Assembly (NCBI RefSeq): GCF_003946865.1
Contig: NZ_QXTH01000010.1
Span: 124,001 to 188,000 of the forward strand
From: Antribacter gilvus
GTDB taxonomy: Bacteria; Actinomycetota; Actinomycetes; Actinomycetales; Cellulomonadaceae
DNA: 64,000 nucleotides
Reading direction: 5' to 3'
Below are positions 18,880 to 27,901 of the stretch, piece by piece; the first letter of the stretch is position 1, and every line of letters begins with the position of its first letter. The translations under genes and the position numbers were made by a program. The notes beneath the pieces were generated by a model, which made no database searches, was not told the DNA's origin, and saw only the letters and a program-made list of their open reading frames with translations.

Positions 18880-19404
18880 TCACAGCGGGCCGCGCTCCAC
18901 CCAGTAGCGGCGCACGCGCCCCGTCGCCGTCCGGCGCACGTCCTCCAGCACGCCGCCGTTCCGCTCGATCGCCCGCGCAGAGCCGGTGTTCCGCGCGGCG
19001 CACGTCACGAGCACACGCCGCATCCCCCGGGACTCCGCCTCGTCGAGGGCGGCGCCGAGCGCCCAGGTGGCCACGCCGCGCCGTCGGGCGGAGGGACGCA
19101 CGCTGTAGCCGACGTGACCGCCCGCATCCAGGAGGAAGGCGTCGAGGTGGTGCCGGAGCTCGACGGCGCCGAGATAGGTGTCGCCGTCGGCCACCCACCA
19201 GTAGGTGGTGGGGGTCTCGCGGTCGGGCGCGGCCGGGCCCGCCGCCTGCAGGCGGTCCACCCAGGTGGCGAACCCGGACTCGGTGCGCACGTCGTCGCCG
19301 GAGCGGAGTCCGGCGCCGTCCATGTGCGCGCCGGGCTCCCACTCGGCCTGTGCCTCGAGCCAGGACCCGCGCAGGCTGACGGTCGGGGCGACGAGCTGGG
19401 GCAT
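18880..19404 (-). CDS. GNAT family N-acetyltransferase
   Basis: A 174-residue GNAT protein. The acetyl-CoA-binding motif A is visible (GYSVRPSARRRGVAT), followed by motif B (CAARNTGSARAIERNGG). It resembles the group that acetylates small molecules or ribosomal proteins; the substrate cannot be read. Leaderless start: TACCGT, 6 nt, ATG. It is convergent with mocR, 9 bp apart. Confidence 0.9.
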   Translation of the reverse strand: MPQLVAPTVSLRGSWLEAQAEWEPGAHMDGAGLRSGDDVRTESGFATWVDRLQAAGPAAPDRETPTTYWWVADGDTYLGAVELRHHLDAFLLDAGGHVGYSVRPSARRRGVATWALGAALDEAESRGMRRVLVTCAARNTGSARAIERNGGVLEDVRRTATGRVRRYWVERGPL

Positions 19405-19444
19405 GCCTCGACGGTACCCGACCCCCGCCCCGTAGGGTTGCGGG

Positions 19445-20203
19445 ATGACCGTGGACGACGTCGCCGCCTCCGCCCGGATGGTCCCGATGCTCCCGTGCGG
19501 GGACGTCGACGAGCTCGCCGCCTTCTGGCAGCAGCTCGGACTCAGCCTCGCCTACCGCCAGACCCGGCCCAACCCGTTCATCGCTCTGGAACGGGGCGCG
19601 ATCGCCCTGCAGTACTACGGCCTCCCCGGCTGGGACCCGGAGCAGAGCCACTCCACGTGCGCGATCGCCGTCACCGACACCGAGCCGCTCTACGAGCTCT
19701 TCGCCGCGGGCCTCCGGGCTCAGCACGGGAAGGTACCCGTCTCGGGACTCCCGCGCATGACCCGGCCGCGCCGCCGGGCGAACAACGGCGGGCTCTCGGG
19801 CTTCAGCCTCGTGGACCCCGCGGGCAACTGGGTGCGCGTGAGCCGCGCCCCCGGCCCCGCCGACGGCGCCGCGGTCACCTCGAACGAGAACGCCACCGCT
19901 CCCTGGACCCGGTCCGACGGCGGTCCGGTCGCCCGGGCGCTGGACAGCGCCGTCGTGCTGGCGGACTCCCACGGCGACGAGGCGCAGGCCAGCAAGGTGC
20001 TCGACGGGGCGCTCCGGCGGACGCCTGACGCGCCGCTCGCCGAGCGCGTGCCCGCGCTCGCCTTCCTGGTCGAGCTGGCGGTGCGCCTCGAGGACGCGGC
20101 TACCGAGGCCGCTGCCCGGAACGAGCTGGAGGGGCTGGCGGCCTCGGACCTGAGCGACTCGGACCGTGCGACCGTCGCCGCGGCGCTGGCCGACCTCGAG
20201 TGA
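19445..20203 (+). CDS. VOC-fold protein with a C-terminal helical domain
   Basis: A 252-residue protein. Residues about 10-132 are a vicinal-oxygen-chelate (glyoxalase/bleomycin-resistance-like) domain ending in SLVDPAGNWVRV. Residues 150-252 are helical and Ala/Leu/Glu-rich, resembling a tetratricopeptide-like repeat pair. Metal-dependent enzyme or drug-binding roles are both possible. The ATG is 6 nt after TAGGGT (leaderless). Confidence 0.82.
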   Translation: MTVDDVAASARMVPMLPCGDVDELAAFWQQLGLSLAYRQTRPNPFIALERGAIALQYYGLPGWDPEQSHSTCAIAVTDTEPLYELFAAGLRAQHGKVPVSGLPRMTRPRRRANNGGLSGFSLVDPAGNWVRVSRAPGPADGAAVTSNENATAPWTRSDGGPVARALDSAVVLADSHGDEAQASKVLDGALRRTPDAPLAERVPALAFLVELAVRLEDAATEAAARNELEGLAASDLSDSDRATVAAALADLE

Positions 20204-20212
20204 TCGGGACCG

Positions 20213-20422
20213 CTACGGCGTCCGGAGCTCCACCGGGGGCGTCGCCTGGTTCCCGTCGTGCAGCAGGCGTGCCACGACAGCACCGGCCTCCGCGAGGGGA
20301 CGCCAGTGCTCGCCGAGCCACTGCTCGGCGTCGTACTGGGCGGTGAAGACGGGCGTGAGGGGCTCGGTCAGGGTGCGCCCCTCGGCGTCGTCCAGGGCCC
20401 ACTCCCACTGAGGGCGGATCAC
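20213..20422 (-). CDS. Small conserved protein coupled to pyrD
   Basis: A 69-residue soluble protein (start MIRPQWEWALDD) with several Trp and acidic residues. Its GTG start overlaps the pyrD stop (GTGA), so it is translated from the pyrD message. Similar short proteins occur in related actinobacteria as far as I recall; no function is known. GC at third positions fits coding in this frame. Confidence 0.75.
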   Translation of the reverse strand: MIRPQWEWALDDAEGRTLTEPLTPVFTAQYDAEQWLGEHWRPLAEAGAVVARLLHDGNQATPPVELRTP

Positions 20423-21504
20423 TCGTGCCTCCCGCTCGCGGCGGACCCGGCGGACCGGGTCAGGGCGCGGTTGATACGAGCCGCCCAGAACGGGCCCTCG
20501 TAGATGAACGACGTGTACCCCTGCGTGAGGTCGGCTCCCGCGCGGAGGTAGGCGCGGACGTCGTCGGCCGTGGTGATGCCGCCGACGCCGATGATCACGG
20601 CCCCCTCGCCGAGGCGGGCGCGCAGCCGTGACACCACCTGGAGGCCGCGGGCCCGCAGGACCGGGCCCGAGAGCCCACCCTCCCCGCGGTCGTGGCCGAT
20701 CGTGGTGTTCACCGCGACGACGCCGTCGAGCCCGAGCTCGAGGGCCAGGTCGGCGACCTCGTCCACGTCGTCGTCGGCGAGGTCGGGCGCGATCTTGACG
20801 AGCAGCGGGGTGCGGCGGCCGCCGACGGCCGTCATCGTGGCGTCGTCGGCCGCGGCCCGGACCGCCTCGAGGATGGGGCGCAGGGACGAGGTGGCCTGCA
20901 GGTCCCGCAGGCCGGGGGTGTTGGGGGACGACACGTTGACGACCAGGTAGTCGGCCCAGGGGGCCAGCAGCCGGGCCGACGCCGCGTAGTCGGCGGGCGC
21001 GTCCTCCGCCGGCGTCGCCTTGGTCTTGCCGATGTTGGCGCCGACGATGATCGCCCGCCCCGCCGCCGTGGACCGCAGCGTGCGGAGCCGCTGGGCGGCG
21101 GCCGCCGCGCCCTCGTTGTTGAAGCCCATCCGGTTGCGGACGCCGCGGACGTCGAGCTCGCGCCACATGCGCGGCTTCTCGTTGCCCGGCTGGGCGTGCG
21201 CGGTGACCGTGCCGATCTCAACGAAGCCGAAGCCGAGCACGGTCAGACCGCGCACCGCCCGCGCGTTCTTGTCGAACCCGCCGGCCAGCCCGAAGGGGGC
21301 CGGGACGATGCGGCCGAACACCCGGACCGAGCCGTGCCCGCCGATCCCGGCGCCGAGGTAGGGGGCGAGCGCGCCCTGCACCACGTCCCGCACCACGGGG
21401 ATCCCGCCGAACCGCTCGATCAGGCCGAACGCCAGCTCATGGGCCTGCTCCGGGTCCATCCGCTTGAAGACCGTGTTGAACAGCAGGGAGTACGGCAGGC
21501 TCAC
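20419..21504 (-). CDS. pyrD: Dihydroorotate dehydrogenase, quinone-type (class 2)
   Basis: A 361-residue class 2 PyrD that oxidises dihydroorotate to orotate, passing electrons to quinone at the membrane. Class 2 traits are the N-terminal helical extension (MSLPYSLLFNTVFKRMDPE) and the catalytic Ser segment NVSSPNTPG. FMN-binding parts KIAPDL and GVGGI are present. The GTG start at 21504 has a GGAGG ribosome-binding site and overlaps the upstream stop (GTGA). It sits third in a four-gene run joined by three 4-nt overlaps. Confidence 0.95.
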   Translation of the reverse strand: MSLPYSLLFNTVFKRMDPEQAHELAFGLIERFGGIPVVRDVVQGALAPYLGAGIGGHGSVRVFGRIVPAPFGLAGGFDKNARAVRGLTVLGFGFVEIGTVTAHAQPGNEKPRMWRELDVRGVRNRMGFNNEGAAAAAQRLRTLRSTAAGRAIIVGANIGKTKATPAEDAPADYAASARLLAPWADYLVVNVSSPNTPGLRDLQATSSLRPILEAVRAAADDATMTAVGGRRTPLLVKIAPDLADDDVDEVADLALELGLDGVVAVNTTIGHDRGEGGLSGPVLRARGLQVVSRLRARLGEGAVIIGVGGITTADDVRAYLRAGADLTQGYTSFIYEGPFWAARINRALTRSAGSAASGRHE

Positions 21505-21947
21505 ACTGCCTCCTTCGCATCGGGGAACGCGTCCGCGCTCCGTGGGCGCGTGCGCCACAGCCACCACAGACCCACGAACGGCAGGACGAGAGGGACGAAC
21601 CCGTAGCCCTGACCGTACCTGGACCACACGGTGGACTCGCCGAACGCAGCCGGGTCCAGCAGGGAGAGCGTGCCCACCGTCACGACGCCGACAGCCTCGA
21701 CGCTCACGGCAGCCCACGCGACGGCGCGCCACGAGCCACGGCCCCCGAGCGCGAGGGCGACGGTAGCCAGGATGTAGACGAGCGCGGCGAGGGTGGACAA
21801 CGAGTACGCCACGGGCGCCTCGGAGAACTTGGTGACGAGCACGAACGTGGACCGGCCGGTCGCGGCGAACGCGAGGATCCCGTAGACGGTCACGAGGACG
21901 CGGCCCAGGCCGCGACCGGTCCGCCCGGAGTGCTGCTCCACCGTCAC
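21501..21947 (-). CDS. Conserved actinobacterial membrane protein
   Basis: A 148-residue protein with four predicted membrane helices (about 15-32, 47-66, 72-94 and 118-137). The start GTG overlaps the stop of the previous gene, and its stop overlaps the pyrD start. No functional motif is recognised. The region TKFSEAPVAYSLS between helices 1 and 2 looks conserved in style. Confidence 0.78.
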   Translation of the reverse strand: MTVEQHSGRTGRGLGRVLVTVYGILAFAATGRSTFVLVTKFSEAPVAYSLSTLAALVYILATVALALGGRGSWRAVAWAAVSVEAVGVVTVGTLSLLDPAAFGESTVWSRYGQGYGFVPLVLPFVGLWWLWRTRPRSADAFPDAKEAV

Positions 21948-22303
21948 GCTCCCGTCCAGATCTGCCACATCCGCCACTCGAGGAAGGCCACCGTCAGGCA
22001 CGCGACGGCGAGCACGACCGAGCTCCAGCGCGTCCGCTCGGCGAACGCCCAGGCCGCCGCCACCGGCAGGATCACCAGCGTGGTCGCGAGGTAGCCCCAG
22101 AACAGGAGCGGGTCGCCCTCACCCTCGCCCCGTGCGCCGGCCACCGCGGCAACCACCGCCTGGACCAGCAGCAGGGCCTCGATCACGGCCCCGCCCCAGA
22201 GCTGGTTGAGGATCACCGCGCGGTCGCGGACCACGAACCAGACAGCCCATCCGGCGAGCGCCGCGCACAGCGCGACCACGAGGAGGAGAAGGGGAAGGAC
22301 CAC
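21944..22303 (-). CDS. Small membrane protein, first gene of the pyrD operon
   Basis: A 119-residue protein with four hydrophobic helices. Family unknown. The GTG start lies 6 nt after TAGTCT, so the four-gene operon (two membrane proteins, pyrD, the 69-residue protein) probably begins with a leaderless transcript here. Confidence 0.72.
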   Translation of the reverse strand: MVLPLLLLVVALCAALAGWAVWFVVRDRAVILNQLWGGAVIEALLLVQAVVAAVAGARGEGEGDPLLFWGYLATTLVILPVAAAWAFAERTRWSSVVLAVACLTVAFLEWRMWQIWTGA

Positions 22304-22457
22304 GCCCGCAGACTACCGCCCGGCCGCCGCCCGGCCGGAATCGAGCGCCCGCCGGCCGGAACCGGCGCGGGCGTCCGGCCTGAACCGGCGCGGGCGTCCG
22401 GCCGGGACGTCCGTCGCGGATCCGGCCCGACAGGTGCCGCGGGATAGCATCGCTCTC

Positions 22458-23969
22458 GTGACCGACGTGACCCTCTCCAGCAAGAATCCCACCACCGTCC
22501 GGGCCGACGTGCTCGTGGTCGCGACGGCGCAGACGTCCGACGGCGTCGCGATCGTCGCCGACCAGCTGCCCGCCGACCTCGTGACCGAGCTCGAGTCGCT
22601 CGCGCCGCAGCTCGGCATCACCGGCGCACGCGACGAGGTGCGCAAGCTCCCCGCCGGCACGAGCGTCAAGGCAGGCGTCCTCGTGCTGACCGGCCTGGGC
22701 GAGCGCGCCGAGGACGGCACGTTCGACCCCGAGACGCTGCGCCGTGCGGCCGGCGCCGCCACGCGCGAGCTCGCGGGGCTGGACCTGGCGGTCCTCGCGC
22801 TGCCCGCCGCGGACGAGGACGAGCTCGCCGCCGTCGTGGAGGGCGCCCTGCTCGGCGCCTACGCGTTCACCCGGTACCGCACGTCCGGCAAGGACGACGC
22901 GAAGAACGCCCCCAAGGCGCCGGTCGGCGCGCTCGAGGTCGTGACGCCGCTGACGCGGTCGGCGCGGGCCAAGGCCGCCGTGGATCGCGCGACCGTTCTC
23001 GCCGACGCCGTGCACGGCGTGCGCGACCTCGTGAACACCGCCCCGAACGACCTGTTCCCGGCCGCGTTCGCCGACGCCGCGAAGGCGGCCGTCAAGGACC
23101 TCGGCGCCCGCGGCATCAAGCTGACGGTCCTCGACGACAAGCAGCTCGCGGCAGGTGGCTACGGCGGCCTGACCGGGGTGGGCCAGGGCTCGGCCCGCGG
23201 TCCTCGCCTCGTCAAGGTCGCCTACACGCCCGCGAAGCCGACGGCGAAGGTCGCGCTCGTGGGCAAGGGCATCACGTTCGACACCGGCGGCATCTCCATC
23301 AAGCCGGCCGCGGGCATGGACGCCATGAAGTCGGACATGGCCGGGGCCGCCGCGGTGCTGCACACCGTGCTCGCCGCGGCCCGCCTCGGTCTGCCCGTCG
23401 CGGTGACCGGCTACCTCTGCCTGGCCGAGAACATGCCCAGCGGCAACGCGACACGCCCGGGCGACGTCATCACGATCTTCGGCGGCAAGACCGTCGAGGT
23501 CCTGAACACCGACGCCGAGGGCCGCCTGGTCATGGCGGACGGCCTCGTCTCCGCCGTCGAGGACGGCCACGACGTGGTTCTCGACATCGCCACCCTCACC
23601 GGCGCGCAGATGGTGGCGCTCGGCAACCGCACCTCCGCGGTCATGGGCACCGAGGACGTGCGCGACGCCGTCAAGGCCGCCGCCGACGCGACGGGCGAGC
23701 TGTTCTGGCCCATGCCGCTCCCCGAGGAGCTCGCGGGCGGGCTCAAGTCCAAGGTCGCCGACATCGCCAACGTGGGCGAGCGCTGGGGCGGCATGCTCGC
23801 GGCGGGCGTCTTCCTCCGCACCTTCGTGGGCTCCACGCCGTGGGCGCACCTCGACATCGCGGGCCCGGCCTACAACGAGAAGGGCGGGCACGGCTACACG
23901 CCGACGGGCGGGACGGGCGTGGGCGTGCGGACGATGCTCGGCTTCCTGGAGGCCAAGGCCGGCCTGTAG
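22458..23969 (+). CDS. pepA: Leucyl aminopeptidase (M17)
   Basis: A 503-residue M17 aminopeptidase. The two-zinc site and catalytic residues are visible in GKGITFDTGGISIKP, KSDMAGAAAV and the hallmark NTDAEGRL. It removes N-terminal residues from peptides in the cytoplasm as a hexamer. The start GTG at 22458 lies 7 nt after TAGCAT, shortening a much longer open frame. The M. tuberculosis pepB (Rv2213) lies in the same neighbourhood, from memory. Confidence 0.96.
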   Translation: MTDVTLSSKNPTTVRADVLVVATAQTSDGVAIVADQLPADLVTELESLAPQLGITGARDEVRKLPAGTSVKAGVLVLTGLGERAEDGTFDPETLRRAAGAATRELAGLDLAVLALPAADEDELAAVVEGALLGAYAFTRYRTSGKDDAKNAPKAPVGALEVVTPLTRSARAKAAVDRATVLADAVHGVRDLVNTAPNDLFPAAFADAAKAAVKDLGARGIKLTVLDDKQLAAGGYGGLTGVGQGSARGPRLVKVAYTPAKPTAKVALVGKGITFDTGGISIKPAAGMDAMKSDMAGAAAVLHTVLAAARLGLPVAVTGYLCLAENMPSGNATRPGDVITIFGGKTVEVLNTDAEGRLVMADGLVSAVEDGHDVVLDIATLTGAQMVALGNRTSAVMGTEDVRDAVKAAADATGELFWPMPLPEELAGGLKSKVADIANVGERWGGMLAAGVFLRTFVGSTPWAHLDIAGPAYNEKGGHGYTPTGGTGVGVRTMLGFLEAKAGL

Positions 23970-23993
23970 CACCACTACCCCGGCCGGCCGGTT

Positions 23994-24038
23994 CCGCCGG
24001 GGTAGTGCCTCCGTCCGACGGGGGCACTACCCCGGCGG
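23994..24038. terminator. Hairpin between convergent genes, repeat family B
   Basis: Perfect 16-nt arms (23994-24009 and 24023-24038) extended inward by 6 further pairs with one wobble. An extra half-copy of the arm lies just upstream (CACTACCCCGGC from 23972). The tract GGTAGTGCCTCCGTC at 24001-24015 recurs identically at 62835. The element fills the gap between pepA and the convergent small gene and probably serves as a terminator. Confidence 0.65.
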
Positions 24039-24046
24039 TTCCTGTC

Positions 24047-24397
24047 TCAGTCCTTCTTGCGCTGCGCGCTGGTCCAGTCGCGCATGCGCTGCGGGTAGCC
24101 CGTGAAGCGCACGTTGTACACGGGGACGCCGAGGGCGTGACCCAGGTCGAACGCGGCGCGCTCGTCCGGGACGCGGCGACGAGTCCACTCCCCGGAGGTC
24201 GCGATCAGGAGCAGGGTCGCCGGCATCTGTGAGTGAGCCGGCTCCACGTACGCCTCGACCCCCGTGCGCGTCGCCACGAAATCACGCAGGTGCGCCTCGG
24301 TCTCGCGCCGCGAGTCCGGCGTCGACGCCGGTCGCGGCGAGTCGGGCGAGCGTCGCTGGAAGAAGCGCGCGAGCGAGTATCTGGCCTGGCGGGGCAT
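24047..24397 (-). CDS. Conserved actinobacterial hypothetical protein
   Basis: A 116-residue soluble protein: a basic N-terminus (RYSLARFFQRR), then a compact alpha/beta part (VEAYVEPAHSQMPATLLLIATSGEWTRR) ending in YPQRMRDW. Similar proteins occur beside lpd in related genomes as I recall, sometimes labelled oxidoreductase without support. Leaderless start: TAGTCT, 6 nt, ATG. Function unknown. Confidence 0.75.
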   Translation of the reverse strand: MPRQARYSLARFFQRRSPDSPRPASTPDSRRETEAHLRDFVATRTGVEAYVEPAHSQMPATLLLIATSGEWTRRRVPDERAAFDLGHALGVPVYNVRFTGYPQRMRDWTSAQRKKD

Positions 24398-24601
24398 GTC
24401 GGAAGACTACCCGCGACGTCTGACAGAACGCCGAGCGTCGTGACATTCGTCACCCGCGGGAGCAGTTGTCCCCTTCGTCACAGCGCTCGAAGGGCCGCTG
24501 CGATTGGGGACAGGCCTCCTGAGGTGTCAAGATGGCATGCGGTGCTCGGCGCGTGTACCCACGCCGCCCGGGCACCTCGGACGAGGACGAGGAGCTGCTA
24601 G

Positions 24602-26005
24602 GTGCCGACGACGGTACAGGCCGAGACGGCCGACGCCACCACCTTCGACGTCGTCGTGCTCGGCGGTGGTAGCGGCGGGTACTCGACGGCGCTGCGGGCC
24701 GCCCAGCTGGGCCTCACGGTGGCCCTGATCGAGGAGAGCCGCCTCGGCGGCACGTGCCTGCACCAGGGCTGCATCCCCACCAAGGCGCTGCTGCACGCCG
24801 CGGAGGTGGCCGACGCCGCCCGCGAGAGCGAGCGGTTCGGGGTGAACGCCACGCTCGACGGCATCGACATGCCGGCGGTCAACGCCTACAAGGACTCTGT
24901 CGTGGACGGGCTGTACAAGGGCCTCCAGGGCCTCGTCGCCTCACGCAAGGTCACGCTCGTCGAGGGCCACGGCGTGCTGGTCGCGCCCGACGCCGTCGAG
25001 GTGTCCGGCACGCGGTACACCGGGCGGCACGTGGTCCTGGCGACCGGCTCGTACCCGCGCACGCTCCCCGGTCTCGAGATCGGCGGCCACGTCGTCACGT
25101 CCGACCAGGCGCTCCGCCTCGGCCACGTGCCGTCGTCGGTCGTGGTGCTCGGCGGCGGCGTCATCGGCGTCGAGTTCGCGAGCGTCTGGCGCTCCTTCGG
25201 CGCCGACGTGCACGTCATCGAAGCGCTCCCCCACCTCGTCCCGAACGAGGACGTGGCGCTCTCCAAGGCGCTCGAGCGCGCCTTCCGCAAGCGCGGCATC
25301 ACGTTCACCCTCGGCGACCGCTTCGCCCAGGCGAAGCAGGACGACTCCGGCGTGCACGTGTCCCTGGAGTCCGGCGCGACGTTCGACGCGGAGCTGCTGC
25401 TCGTCGCCGTCGGACGCGGCCCCCGCACGGTGGGGATCGGCCTCGAGGAGCAGGGCGTCCGGCTCGACCGCGGTTTCGTGGTCACCGACGAGCGGCTGCA
25501 CACGGGCGTGGGCAACGTCTGGGCGGTGGGCGACATCGTCCCCGGCCTCCAGCTGGCGCACCGTGGCTTCGCCCAGGGCATCCAGGTCGCCGAGCGCATC
25601 GCCGGGCAGGACCCTGCACCCCTCGACGAGGCCACCGTCCCGCGCGTCACCTACTGCGAGCCCGAGGTCGCCTCCGTGGGCATCACGGAGGCCCGCGCGC
25701 AGGAGCTGTACGGTGCGGACAGTGTGGAGACCCTCGAGTACAACCTCGCCGGCAACGGGAAGAGCAAGATCCTGGGCACCCAGGGTTTTGCCAAGCTCGT
25801 GCGCCGCAAGGACGGCCCGGTGGTCGGCATGCACCTGATCGGCTCGCGCGTGGGCGAGCTGATCGGCGAGGCCCAGCTGATCGTGGGCTGGGAGGCGTTC
25901 CCCGAGGACGTCGCCTCGCTCGTCCACGCACACCCCACCCAGAACGAGGCACTCGGAGAGGCGCACATGGCTCTGGCCGGCAGCCCTCTGCACGCCCACA
26001 ACTGA
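24602..26005 (+). CDS. lpdA: Dihydrolipoyl dehydrogenase (E3)
   Basis: A 467-residue flavoprotein that reoxidises the dihydrolipoyl arm of 2-oxoacid dehydrogenase complexes with NAD. FAD-binding GGGSGG (21-26), the redox disulfide GGTCLHQGC (Cys52/Cys57), the NAD Rossmann motif [10 protein letters not shown], and the His-Glu pair in [12 protein letters not shown] are intact. The GTG start has a GAGGAG ribosome-binding site. It is 29 bp upstream of the E2 gene whose lipoyl arms it serves. Confidence 0.97.
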   Translation: MPTTVQAETADATTFDVVVLGGGSGGYSTALRAAQLGLTVALIEESRLGGTCLHQGCIPTKALLHAAEVADAARESERFGVNATLDGIDMPAVNAYKDSVVDGLYKGLQGLVASRKVTLVEGHGVLVAPDAVEVSGTRYTGRHVVLATGSYPRTLPGLEIGGHVVTSDQALRLGHVPSSVVVLGGGVIGVEFASVWRSFGADVHVIEALPHLVPNEDVALSKALERAFRKRGITFTLGDRFAQAKQDDSGVHVSLESGATFDAELLLVAVGRGPRTVGIGLEEQGVRLDRGFVVTDERLHTGVGNVWAVGDIVPGLQLAHRGFAQGIQVAERIAGQDPAPLDEATVPRVTYCEPEVASVGITEARAQELYGADSVETLEYNLAGNGKSKILGTQGFAKLVRRKDGPVVGMHLIGSRVGELIGEAQLIVGWEAFPEDVASLVHAHPTQNEALGEAHMALAGSPLHAHN

Positions 26006-26034
26006 CCCTAACGACAAAGGAGACCCCGCAGGTC

Positions 26035-27804
26035 ATGTCTGAGAACGTGCAGCTGCCGGCCCTCGGCGAGTCCGTCACCGAGGGCACTGTCACCCGTTGG
26101 CTCAAGCAGGTCGGCGACACCGTCGCCGTGGACGAGCCCCTGCTCGAGGTGTCGACCGACAAGGTCGACACCGAGATCCCGTCGCCCATCGCGGGCGTCC
26201 TCGAGCAGATCCTCGTCGAGGAGGACGAGACCGTCGAGGTCGGCGCCACCCTTGCCGTCATCGGTAGCGGCGCCGGCGCGTCGGCCCCTGCCCCCGCCGA
26301 GCCCGAGCCCGCCGCCGAGGCACCCGCCCCGGCCGCCGAGCCGGAGCCGGAGCCCGCCCCGGCCGCACCCGCCGAGCAGCCCGCACCGGCCGCCGAGCCC
26401 GCCCCCGCGGCGGAGTCCGGTTCCGGCGAGGGCACCGAGGTGAAGCTCCCCGCCCTGGGCGAGTCCGTCACCGAGGGCACCGTCACCCGCTGGCTCAAGG
26501 CCGTCGGCGACGACGTCGCCGTGGACGAGCCCCTGCTCGAGGTCTCCACCGACAAGGTCGACACCGAGATCCCGTCGCCCGTCGCGGGCACCCTGCAGGA
26601 GATCCGCGTCCAGGAGGACGAGACGGTCGCCGTCGGCGCCGTCCTCGCCGTCGTCGGCTCCGGTGCGGCGGCTCCCGCCGCCCCGGCCGCCCCGGCCCCC
26701 GCTCCGGCCGAGAAGGCCCCCGCCGAGAAGGCCCCTGAGCCCGTCGCCGAGGAGAAGCCGGAGCCGGTCGCGGCTCCCGCGCCGGCCCCGGTCGGTCCGC
26801 CGGAGCCGGCTCCGGCTCCTGCCGCTCCTGCCCCGGCTCCCGCGGCCCCGGCCGCTCCCGCAGCGTCGGACGCCGGCCGTTCCGGCGGCACCTATCTGAC
26901 GCCGCTGGTCCGCAAGCTCGCCGCCGAGAAGGGCGTCGACCTGGCCACGGTCACCGGCACCGGCGTGGGCGGACGCATCCGCAAGGAGGACGTCCTCGCG
27001 GCCGCCGAGGCCAAGGCCGCACCGGCCGCAGCCGCCCAGGCTCCGGCGTCGGCTCCCGCGACCAAGCTCGAGGTGTCCCCGCTGCGCGGGACCACCGAGA
27101 AGATGTCGCGTCTGCGCAAGATCGTCGCCGAGCGGATGGTCGAGGCCCTGCACACCCAGGCCCAGCTCACCACGGTGGTCGAGGTGGACGTCACCAAGGT
27201 CGCCAGGCTCCGTGCGAAGGCCAAGGAGTCGTTCAAGGCGCGCGAGGGCGCGAACCTCACGTTCCTGCCCTTCTACACGCTGGCCGCCATCGAGGCGCTC
27301 AAGGCGTTCCCGAAGATCAACGCGAGCATCGACCCCGAGAAGGGCGAGATCACCTACCACGGCTCCGAGAACGTGGGCATCGCCGTCGACACCGAGCGTG
27401 GCCTGGTGGTCCCGGTCATCAAGAACGCGGGCGACCTGAACCTGGCGGGCATCGCTCGTCAGATCCAGGACCTGGCCGGTCGTACGCGCGACAACAAGGT
27501 GGGCCCGGACGAGCTGTCCGGCGGCACCTTCACGATCACGAACACCGGCTCGGGCGGCGCGCTCATCGACACGCCGATCGTCCCGGGCGGACAGGTCGCG
27601 ATCCTCGGCACCGGCACCATCACGAAGAAGCCGGTCGTCGTCACCACGGCGGACGGCGAAGAGACCATCGCGATCCACTCGATGGCGTACCTGTTCCTCT
27701 CGTACGACCACCGTCTGGTCGACGGCGCCGACGCCGCCCGCTTCCTCACGGCCATCAAGGCCCGCATCGAGGAGGGCGCGTTCGAGTCCGAGGTCGGTCT
27801 CTGA
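26035..27804 (+). CDS. sucB: 2-oxoacid dehydrogenase E2 with two lipoyl domains
   Basis: A 589-residue E2 acyltransferase. Two lipoyl domains carry the TDKVDTE motif with lipoyl lysines at Lys43 and Lys174, each followed by a long Ala/Pro/Glu linker. Then come a peripheral subunit-binding domain ([14 protein letters not shown]...GRIRKEDV) and the catalytic domain with DHRLVDG near residue 560. In M. tuberculosis the equivalent DlaT (Rv2215) serves pyruvate dehydrogenase and antioxidant defence, so the label could equally be dlaT. The ATG has an AAGGAG ribosome-binding site. Lipoate comes from lipB/lipA, 6.7 kb downstream. Confidence 0.95.
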   Translation: MSENVQLPALGESVTEGTVTRWLKQVGDTVAVDEPLLEVSTDKVDTEIPSPIAGVLEQILVEEDETVEVGATLAVIGSGAGASAPAPAEPEPAAEAPAPAAEPEPEPAPAAPAEQPAPAAEPAPAAESGSGEGTEVKLPALGESVTEGTVTRWLKAVGDDVAVDEPLLEVSTDKVDTEIPSPVAGTLQEIRVQEDETVAVGAVLAVVGSGAAAPAAPAAPAPAPAEKAPAEKAPEPVAEEKPEPVAAPAPAPVGPPEPAPAPAAPAPAPAAPAAPAASDAGRSGGTYLTPLVRKLAAEKGVDLATVTGTGVGGRIRKEDVLAAAEAKAAPAAAAQAPASAPATKLEVSPLRGTTEKMSRLRKIVAERMVEALHTQAQLTTVVEVDVTKVARLRAKAKESFKAREGANLTFLPFYTLAAIEALKAFPKINASIDPEKGEITYHGSENVGIAVDTERGLVVPVIKNAGDLNLAGIARQIQDLAGRTRDNKVGPDELSGGTFTITNTGSGGALIDTPIVPGGQVAILGTGTITKKPVVVTTADGEETIAIHSMAYLFLSYDHRLVDGADAARFLTAIKARIEEGAFESEVGL

Positions 27805-27826
27805 CCCTCGGGTAGCACCTCGCACG

Positions 27827-27872
27827 AGTTGTCAGAAGCTCTCCGGCGTACGCCGGAGAGCTTCTGACAACT
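27827..27872. terminator. Perfect 46-bp palindrome after sucB
   Basis: Positions 27827-27849 and 27850-27872 are exact reverse complements with no spacer. The palindrome lies 22 bp after the sucB stop and 29 bp before the next start, with the TAGGTT promoter hexamer just beyond it. A terminator role is likely; cruciform extrusion is also possible. Confidence 0.65.
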
Positions 27873-27901
27873 TTGGGGTGGGGCTCGGGTAGGTTCGCGG
27901 C

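Noticed and set aside
26008-27825. A 605-codon minus-strand open frame opposite sucB
   Set aside because: A shadow produced by GC-rich codons; the sucB frame has two lipoyl motifs and the DHRLVDG site.
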